64,000 nt of DNA from CAWHHZ01 sp963829355 (GTDB taxonomy: Bacteria > Acidobacteriota > Thermoanaerobaculia > Gp7-AA8 > JAHWKK01). Shown here piece by piece: positions 43,244-50,341 of this stretch. Position numbers and translations under genes: made by a program. Positions within the stretch are counted from its first letter, which is position 1. Each line of letters begins with the position of its first letter. The notes beneath the pieces were generated by a model. The model saw only the letters and a program-made list of their open reading frames with translations, did not search any database and had not been told where the DNA came from. The DNA is taken from contig CAWHHZ010000022.1 in the NCBI GenBank assembly GCA_963829355.1, positions 68,879 through 132,878 on the forward strand, in the 5' to 3' direction.

Positions 43244-44683
43244 TCAGGGGCGTGGCTCGACCCGGTGAACTCTGAGAAGGTTGGTCAGGGCCTTTTCATA
43301 GATCGGGCTCCCCATCAGGATGACGATCCTGTCTCCCTCCTCGGCCAGACCCTGCGCGAGCAGGAATCGATCGACGCTCGCGACGATCTGCTCGTGAAAC
43401 TCCCCGACGTCCTGAAGCACCATCGGTGTCACCCCCCACAGCAGATTCATCTTCCTGGCAACGCCACTGAGCCGCGTCAGCGCCACGATCGGCGCTCTCG
43501 GACGGAACTTCGACATCAACCGCGCGGAGAACCCGCTCGTCGTGAACACGACGATCAGCTTCGCGTCGATCTCCTCCGCCGTGTAATTGGCGGCCCCTGC
43601 AAGAGGATCGGTGAAGTCATTGCCCTCGGTGGTGGGATGGAAGCGCGGGACCCGGCCCGCCCTGAGCGAAAGCTCGCTGTTCTGTTCCGCCGCAAGAACG
43701 ATCCGCGACATCATTCGGACCGCTTCGACAGGATGTGCGCCGGAGGCCGTCTCGGCGGAGAGCATCACCGCGTCAGATCCGTCGAAGATGGCGTTGGCAA
43801 CGTCAGAGGCCTCGGCTCTGGTCGGCCGCGAATGCGCCGTCATCGATTCGAGCATCTGCGTCGCGGTGATGGCGAATCGCCCCCAGCGCGAGGCCGCCTC
43901 GAGAACTCGCTTCTGAATGATCGGCACTCGCTCCGGCGGAAGCTCGACTCCCAGATCGCCCCGGGCAACCATCACTCCATCGCTGACCTCGAGGATCGAC
44001 TCGAGATTCTCGATCGCCTGCGCCTTCTCGAGCTTGGCAATCACGAAGATCTCTCTCTCCCCGTGCTCGGTCAGGATCTGCCGGATCTGCTCGACGTCTT
44101 CCCGCCGCCGCACGAACGACGCCGCCACGTAGTCGACGTGTTGCTCCGCAGCAAATTTCAGATCGAGCCGGTCCTTGTCGGTGATCGAAGGGATGGTCAG
44201 CTCCGAATCGGGGAAGTTCATCCCCTTCTTCGAGGCGAGCGGCCCCCCGTGCAGAACCTCGGTTTCCACGTCCTCTCCGACGACTCGAATGACCCGAAGC
44301 TCCACCAGACCGTCATTGATCATGATGCGATCACCAGGGGCGACTTCCCGTGGCAGCGGCTCGAACGGTGTGAACACGATCTCCGCCGTTCCAGGGACCT
44401 TCCGCGTCGTGATCGTAAATTTATCGCCATCGTGAAGCTCGAAGGGCTCGGACACCTCGCCGATACGGATCTTCGGGCCCTGAATATCACCGACGATCGG
44501 GATGAACCTGCCACAGTCGCTCGCGACCTCGCGAATCGTACGGATCAGCACCTCATGCTGTTCGTGCGATCCGTGCGAAAAGTTGAGCCGGAACGCATCC
44601 GCACCCGCATCGATCAACTGCCGGATGACCTCCTTCGAGCTCGAAACGGGTCCGAGAGTCGCGAGAATTTTCGTGTTCCGCAT
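43244..44683 (-). CDS. pyk: pyruvate kinase
   Basis: 479 residues from ATG 44683. Motifs: MRNTKILATLGPVSSSKE, FRLNFSHGSHEQHE, VIAKLEKAQAIENLE (catalytic Lys), GVMVARGDLGVELP, TATQMLESMTAHSRPTRAE and SAETASGAHPVEAV. The C-terminal allosteric domain (TTSGFSARLMSKFRPRAPIV) is present. The enzyme makes ATP and pyruvate from PEP. It follows the DAHP synthase gene by four bases; both use PEP, so co-regulation at this branch point is plausible. Confidence 0.97.
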   Translation of the reverse strand: MRNTKILATLGPVSSSKEVIRQLIDAGADAFRLNFSHGSHEQHEVLIRTIREVASDCGRFIPIVGDIQGPKIRIGEVSEPFELHDGDKFTITTRKVPGTAEIVFTPFEPLPREVAPGDRIMINDGLVELRVIRVVGEDVETEVLHGGPLASKKGMNFPDSELTIPSITDKDRLDLKFAAEQHVDYVAASFVRRREDVEQIRQILTEHGEREIFVIAKLEKAQAIENLESILEVSDGVMVARGDLGVELPPERVPIIQKRVLEAASRWGRFAITATQMLESMTAHSRPTRAEASDVANAIFDGSDAVMLSAETASGAHPVEAVRMMSRIVLAAEQNSELSLRAGRVPRFHPTTEGNDFTDPLAGAANYTAEEIDAKLIVVFTTSGFSARLMSKFRPRAPIVALTRLSGVARKMNLLWGVTPMVLQDVGEFHEQIVASVDRFLLAQGLAEEGDRIVILMGSPIYEKALTNLLRVHRVEPRP

Positions 44684-44687
44684 CGAG

Positions 44688-45737
44688 TCAGCGGCTCGCA
44701 AGCGCTTTCGCGGCCAGGGGAAGCTGGAGCGATCGTCCAAGCACCTTCGCAATCGCGTCGGCCTCGCGCACGAGACGGTGCAGATCGGCGGGCAGAATCG
44801 ATTGTGGACCGTCCGAAAGGGCCTCTTCTGGCTTGTGGTGAACCTCGATGATCAGGCCGTCAGCCCCGACGGCGACTCCGGCACGTGACATCGGAAGCAC
44901 CTTGTTCCTCTTACCGGTGCCATGGCTCGGATCGACGACGATCGGAAGATGCGAGATCCGCTTGATCGCCGGGACCACGGAAAGATCGAGCGTGTTGCGC
45001 GTGTGATCAGCGAACGTGCGCACACCACGCTCGCACAGAATCACCTCGTAGTTCCCCTCGGCCATCAGATACTCTGCCGAAAGAAGAAACTCCTCGAGGG
45101 TCGCGGCCATCCCGCGTTTGAGAAGAACCGGCTTTCGAAGCTGGCCGGCAGCCTTGAGCAGCGAGAAGTTCTGCATGTTGCGCGCGCCGATCTGAATGGC
45201 ATCGGCATACTGCGCAACGAGGCGCAGGCTGTCGTGATCAATGGCCTCGGTGACGACGGGCAGATCGAATTCCTCCCGGACCGTAGCGAGGATCTCGAGA
45301 CCTCGCTCTCCGAGACCCTGAAAGGAGTAGGGCGAGGTGCGAGGCTTGAACGCCCCTCCGCGAAGGATCTGGGCGCCAGAGCTCCTGACGGCCTCCGCCA
45401 CTGCTCTGGCCTGATCGAGAGACTCGACCGCACAAGGCCCGGCCATGATGACCACACCCTCCCCACCAACATCCACTCCTCCGAGACTGACGATCGTATC
45501 GTCCGGTTTCGTGTCGCGGCTCACAAGCTTGTAAGCGTGCGAAACAGCGATGACCTCCTTGACGCCAGACAGGTTCTCCAGAGCCTGAGCCTGCACCATC
45601 CCGTCGTTTCCCGTGACCCCGATCGCCACTCTCTGGGCGCCGGGGATCGGGTGAGCCCTCAAACCGAGTCGTTCAATCTGCCGCACGACTCCTTCGATCT
45701 GGTCGCGATCGGCATTGACATCCATGACAACAAGCAT
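44688..45737 (-). CDS. aroF: 3-deoxy-7-phosphoheptulonate synthase, type I-beta with N-terminal ACT-like domain
   Basis: 349 residues from ATG 45737, chosen because GGAGG stands seven bases upstream. The first ~70 residues form a ferredoxin/ACT-like regulatory domain (MLVVMDVNADRDQIEGVVRQ). The barrel has VIMAGPCAVESLDQARAVAE, ILRGGAFKPRTSPYSFQGLG, QIGARNMQNFSLLKAAG, PVLLKRGMAATLEEFLLSAE, VILCERGVRTF and VVDPSHGTGKRNKV. It condenses PEP with erythrose-4-P, the first step to aromatic amino acids. It leads the aroF-pyk operon. Confidence 0.96.
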   Translation of the reverse strand: MLVVMDVNADRDQIEGVVRQIERLGLRAHPIPGAQRVAIGVTGNDGMVQAQALENLSGVKEVIAVSHAYKLVSRDTKPDDTIVSLGGVDVGGEGVVIMAGPCAVESLDQARAVAEAVRSSGAQILRGGAFKPRTSPYSFQGLGERGLEILATVREEFDLPVVTEAIDHDSLRLVAQYADAIQIGARNMQNFSLLKAAGQLRKPVLLKRGMAATLEEFLLSAEYLMAEGNYEVILCERGVRTFADHTRNTLDLSVVPAIKRISHLPIVVDPSHGTGKRNKVLPMSRAGVAVGADGLIIEVHHKPEEALSDGPQSILPADLHRLVREADAIAKVLGRSLQLPLAAKALASR

Positions 45738-45861
45738 TTCAAATACCTCCGGTGGGGTTCGTGGGGCTTCGTCAGGAGGCGATTCCACGGAATCCGCCAT
45801 TTCAGGACACTGTTAACGTCACAAACCCGACATTCAATCCTCCATCACGAGGGAGCCATCA

Positions 45862-46575
45862 ATGCGCATTCTTCTCGCAGTCATGACGACGATCTTCCTG
45901 GCCCTGCCGGCGTTCGCGGAGTACACGATCATCCTGAAAGATGGTACGACCTACCGGGCCCAGGACAAGTGGAAGGTGGTCGAGAACGGACAGGCAGTCG
46001 TGACGCTGGTCAGCGGAACCCAGATCAAGTTCGACGCTCGCCTGATCGACGTCCATCGCACCGAAGAGACGAACCGACTCGGCCTCGGAGATGCCCGACT
46101 GATCAAAGTCGAGGATCCGGCTCCGGCTTCCGAGACGCCGCAACGCTCGCTCGGCTCCATCACCACGCTCAAGAAAGACGACCGCGATCGCAATCCTGCC
46201 GCGACCGAGAACCCGCAACGTGCAGCCACCGCGCCCTCCTCCCCGACCGGCTCTCGTCTCGGCAAAGAAATCCTCGGAAAGTTTGAACGCGCCTACGACA
46301 ACGTCGGGCTCTTCGGCGCGACGGTGGAACCGCTCAACACGAACGAGCTGAAAATCGCGGTTACGACAAACAACGAGGACGAGGTGTTCAAGGCGATCTC
46401 GGCCACTGCGTTTCTGGTTGCCAATCTCCCCGGTATCGAACAGGTGACGCTTCTGATGTCGACACTCAACGGCGGTTCGGCCGGAAAGTTTCAGATGAGT
46501 CGGGGCGACGCAAAAGCATTGAGCGACAAACACATCAACTGGCAGTCCTACTACGTGCAGAAGGTCATCTATTAG
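45862..46575 (+). CDS. hypothetical periplasmic protein
   Basis: 237 residues. Signal peptide MRILLAVMTTIFLALPAFA with an AFA cleavage site; GAGGGAG precedes the ATG. The N-terminal beta module (EYTIILKDGTTYRAQDKWKV, VTLVSGTQIKFDARLIDVHR) is like that of the protein at 31739-32446. After a low-complexity linker (residues about 90-130), the C-terminal domain shows YDNVGLFGATVEPLNTNELK and MSTLNGGSAGKFQMSRGDA. No family is recognised. It is divergent from aroF and seems to stand alone. Confidence 0.72.
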   Translation: MRILLAVMTTIFLALPAFAEYTIILKDGTTYRAQDKWKVVENGQAVVTLVSGTQIKFDARLIDVHRTEETNRLGLGDARLIKVEDPAPASETPQRSLGSITTLKKDDRDRNPAATENPQRAATAPSSPTGSRLGKEILGKFERAYDNVGLFGATVEPLNTNELKIAVTTNNEDEVFKAISATAFLVANLPGIEQVTLLMSTLNGGSAGKFQMSRGDAKALSDKHINWQSYYVQKVIY

Positions 46576-46701
46576 AAGTTGACCGCAAGACAGGAGCCGG
46601 TGCGCATCGCGGCCGCAGCAGGCTCCCGCTGGTCCCCGGTACGCCTCTGCACACGACTGAAATTTCACCACCTGAATTGAGTACAATGTCTTTTGCTTCC
46701 C

Positions 46702-48949
46702 ATGTCCAGGCTCTCCACCCCCAGGCTCATCGTTGCGACAGTCATCTCGCTTCTGATTGTCGGACTTTTCGCGTTCAGAGTTCATGAGGCGGAGCGTTCT
46801 GCGTCGAGGACCATCGGTATCTACCTTGACGATACCGCTCCCCTGGAGTTGACCGAGCTCGTACCCGGGGGTCCTGCGGAGAGAGCGGGACTCGAGGTCG
46901 GCGACCGATTCATCGCGGCCGAGGGCATCGAGATCCGGAAGATCGAGGACTTCGACCGCATCGCGGAGAAGTTCAGTCCCGGAAAGCCGATCTTCTTCGA
47001 GATTGTCCGGGACGGGCAGGAGCAGACAATCCCGCTCACGCCCGGAGTGCCGTTGGAGATCTGGTACTTCCCTCTCGATGGATTCGTTCTGCTCGCCTCG
47101 CTTCTGCTGTTCATTCTGGTCTGGAGCAGGCCTACACTGGAGATTCGCTCGAACCTCCTCTCCGCGATGTTCGTTCTCATCGCGCTGAGCATGGCGATCC
47201 CGTTCGAGACGATTCAGACATCGCTCGAGGGCTTCACCTGGGCCGGATACTTTCTGATCGACGCTCTCGAGATGGCAGTGACCATTCACCTCATCAGCCT
47301 CATTCCGCGCCGTCCCAGATGGCTCCTCGCCTACCCGTCACTCATCCCCCTCAGCTACCTGCTGTTCGGCGTCCTCGGCCTGAGCGCCGCGGCAACCACC
47401 ATCGCATCCACTTTTTACGGAGTCGCCGAATTTCCATGGCCGCTGTCTCACGCCATAGAAATTCAATGGCACGCCGGAGCCTTGCCATGGTGCGGCGCGC
47501 TGATTCTGATTCTCGGCGCCGGGATTCGTGCAGCACGAAACCGGATCGAGAGGTTGCAGGCGCAGCTGGTTCTCGTCGGATTGCTGCCGCTGATTGTCCT
47601 CATCATGGGTATGTGGATCATGTCTCTCGCTCAGATACCCATCCCGGAAAAGTTTGATCAGATCTCGGGTCTGTTCATGCTCCCATTTCTGATCTCGATC
47701 GGTCTCGCCATGTTCCGGTACGAGTTGATCGACATGGAGCTCGTCATCGAACGAGGCCTTCTCTACTCGACCATGACGAGCGGACTCTTCCTGATTTTCT
47801 ACGCGTCGCTCGGGATCGGAGGCGCAGTTGCCACCGACTTCTTCGGAGACTCGCATCCCGATCTGGATCGCTTCGATCACTGCTCTCCTGCTGGGATTGA
47901 TGATCCAGCCTCTGAGGCGTTCGCTCCAGGAAGTGATCGATCGCAAGATCTTTCCGGAACGAAGCCAGCAGCGTCACAGGCTCACGAGACTTGCTGCCGA
48001 GCTTCCGGCGTCAGGATCCGTCTCGGCGATGGCCGTGCGGCTCGTGAAGTCATTGCGACAGATCCTGGATATCTCCGACGTCACCCTGTTTCTCGTGGAT
48101 CCCGAGACTGGACGCGTCGACTGGGAAGCTTCGGAGCCTGAACGGTTCCAGGCAGTCGAGCTCGGAGGGAGATTTTCAATCGAGGACGAATCGATATGCC
48201 ATTTCATGGAGCACGGAATCGTTCGGGGAAGCTCCGTCCCCCGCGATCTGCCGGGTCTTGCCCCGATCATTTCTGCCACGAACGCCGACCTGCTCCTGCC
48301 TCTGGAATCGAACGGGCGTCTCATCGGGATTCTCGCGCTCGGGGCGCCTGCAGAGAAAGCGCGCGCCGAAGACGAGCATACCCTCGAACTGTTCTCGAGG
48401 AACGTAGCGATGGTTTTCGAGAATGTCAGACTTTTCCAGTCGGCAACCTTCGACGGTCTCACCGGTCTGCCGCGGCGGGAGATCGTGCTCGAGCGGCTGC
48501 GCGAGGAGATCAAGCGGTCCGAACGTCACCGTCGCCCATTGTCGATCGCAATGCTGGACCTCGATCACTTCAAGGGAGTCAACGACCGGCATGGCCACCT
48601 GGTCGGGGATTCGATCCTGCGAGCCGTCGCCGAGACGTTCAGACAAAGACTACGCGGATCCGACCAGATCGGCAGGTTCGGCGGAGAAGAATTCATCGTC
48701 ATCCTTCCTGAGACTGGCCTCGAGCAGGCGCTGGAGCTCGCCGAGGACCTGCGGAGATCGGTCGAACAGATCGAGTTCCACACCGAACGCGGTGAACGTG
48801 TCCACACGCAGGTGTCCGTCGGCGTTGCCATGCTCGAGATCGACTCTCACCCATCCGACGCGGAGGAACTGATTGCCGCCGCCGACGGCGCGATGTACCG
48901 GGCAAAGCAGAACGGTCGCAACCGCACGGAGATGGCTCTGGTGATGTGA
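46702..48949 (+). CDS. PDZ-membrane-GAF-GGDEF diguanylate cyclase (one frameshift)
   Basis: After an N-terminal helix (LIVATVISLLIVGLFAF) a PDZ domain appears (GIYLDDTAPLELTELVPGGP, AGLEVGDRFIAAEGIEIRKI), then about eight membrane helices. Near 47845 the frame shifts by one base: the upstream frame reaches GGAVATDFFGDS and the downstream one resumes ETRIPIWIASITALLLGLMI and then a GAF-like domain (ISDVTLFLVDPETGRVDWE). The C-terminal GGDEF domain has FDGLTGLPRREIVLERL, LDLDHFKGVNDRHGH and RFGGEEFIVILPE, an active variant, plus an RGSD inhibitory site five residues before it. Such enzymes make cyclic di-GMP. The total is about 750 residues if repaired. Start chosen at ATG 46702; a TTG lies three codons upstream. 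Confidence 0.85.
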
Positions 48950-48995
48950 GGGGGGGCAGTCGTCAGTCATCGACTGATAACTGACGACTGCCCCA

Positions 48996-50033
48996 CTACC
49001 GACTCTTTTCTCTTCTGTCAGCAATCGTCTCTCTGAGAAATACGATCATCGCCTTCTCCTGCATCGAGAGCCGTGTCTTTGCAACCACTTTACGTCGCGC
49101 GGAGCCTCTCATCCCCTCGAAGGAGCGGCCCTCCATGTATGAATCGATCAGGATGGGACAGATGTAGGACGAGCGGCATACCGACGGGGTGTTCCCCAAC
49201 CTCTCGGAGGTTGCCTTGACGGCCTTTGTGACCTGCCGCTTGCGCTTTGTTTCCGACTCCACCTCATCCATCATCCCGAGCGCGGTGGCAAAGATGACGC
49301 TGCCCGCCCATGTTCGGAAGTCTTTGGCTGTGAATTCGCTGCCGATGATCGACTGGATGTAGTCGTTGACATGGCGGTCCTTGACATCGACGAGCCGGCC
49401 GCGGCTCTCGAACTTGAAGAGCTCGCCCGGGCCCGCGTTCGTCAGACGCTTCACGATCTCTGCGATCCGCGCATCCTTCACCCCCCTCTGCTGCTTCTTG
49501 CCCCACTTGCCCGTAAACGAAAATCGCACTTCCTTTCCTTTGACGCTCACATGCTCTGGCAGAATCGTCGTGAGACCATAGATCTCGTCCTCTGCACTAC
49601 GCTCGTTTCCCAGACGGAAAAAGCCCTGATCGATCAGCCGGACCGCGGCCGCCATGACCGAGCTCCTCGACAGACTCGACGGCTCGAGGTCGCGGCTGAC
49701 ACGTCTGCGCAGTTTCGGCAGTGACTCAGCGAAACGGACGATCCGCACATACTTCTCATGCTCCCGCTTCCGCCGGTATCGCTCGTGGTAAAGGTACTGG
49801 GTTCGCCCTTTCGCGTCTTCTCCGATCGCCTGGAGCGCCCAGCGATCGCTCGGCGCGATCTTCACCTTCGCCCATGCCGGAGGAATGACGAGGGCTTCGA
49901 TCCGCTCGAGAGTCGCAGTGTCCCGGATTCTCTCGCCATCGACCGATTTGTAGGAGAAGCCGGTTTTCTTCGAGCCGATCCTGCGGATCCCCTTCTTCTC
50001 GAACTTCTCCTGCCGGCTGACGCGCTTTGCCAT
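48996..50033 (-). CDS. bacterial type IB DNA topoisomerase
   Basis: 345 residues. The N-terminal part has KKGIRRIGSKKTGFSYKSVD and RIEALVIPPAWAKVKIAPSD, where HPDGHLQA-like DNA contacts usually occur (here DRWALQAIGEDAKGRTQYLY). The catalytic domain has VRLIDQGFFRLGNERSAEDE, FTGKWGKKQQRGVKD, GSEFTAKDFRTWAGSV and the active tyrosine in VCRSSYICPILIDSYMEG. Poxvirus-like TopIB relaxes supercoils through a 3'-phosphotyrosine. In some bacteria it is linked to NHEJ genes, and ligD is in this window, but 27 kb away. Confidence 0.94.
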   Translation of the reverse strand: MAKRVSRQEKFEKKGIRRIGSKKTGFSYKSVDGERIRDTATLERIEALVIPPAWAKVKIAPSDRWALQAIGEDAKGRTQYLYHERYRRKREHEKYVRIVRFAESLPKLRRRVSRDLEPSSLSRSSVMAAAVRLIDQGFFRLGNERSAEDEIYGLTTILPEHVSVKGKEVRFSFTGKWGKKQQRGVKDARIAEIVKRLTNAGPGELFKFESRGRLVDVKDRHVNDYIQSIIGSEFTAKDFRTWAGSVIFATALGMMDEVESETKRKRQVTKAVKATSERLGNTPSVCRSSYICPILIDSYMEGRSFEGMRGSARRKVVAKTRLSMQEKAMIVFLRETIADRREKSR

Positions 50034-50115
50034 CTCCCGCCAGATTTGCGAGATCAGTGCCCTGACGGAACGAAGGAGACTGAAGGAACGCAGGTCGGAT
50101 AATCACAGAATGGCT

Positions 50116-50245
50116 GTCATCCTGAGCGCCAGCGAAGGATCGCGTACGTCCTGACTGTCGCGTACTTCGGTCCTGTTAGTCGGGCCGTACGCGATCCTTC
50201 GACCGTCCTTCTCCCGCGTTGCGGGATCCGGCGGCTCAGGATGAC
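50116..50245. repeat. dispersed palindromic repeat family A, copy 5
   Basis: It runs GTCATCCTGAGCGCCAGCGA to CGGCGGCTCAGGATGAC. The internal palindromic pair GCGTACGTCCTGACTGT and CGGGCCGTACGCGATCCTTC is kept. It lies between the topoisomerase start and the end of the 985-residue envelope gene, next to the heptamer array. Confidence 0.85.
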
Positions 50246-50277
50246 AGAGGGCGTGTGTGCCTCGACCTCATTTCTTC

Positions 50278-50340
50278 CATCGTTCATCGTTCATCGTTCA
50301 TCGTTCATCGTTCATCGTTCATCGTTCATCGTTCATCGTT
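50278..50340. repeat. perfect tandem array, CATCGTT x 9
   Basis: Sixty-three bases made of nine identical heptamers, ending one base before the stop codon (CTA on the plus strand, 50342-50344) of the minus-strand envelope gene. Because the unit is seven bases, each copy shifts frame. On the minus strand each unit contains ATG followed in frame by a stop six codons on; on the plus strand it reads continuously as a seven-residue repeat, which is probably meaningless. Confidence 0.95.
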
Positions 50341-50341
50341 C

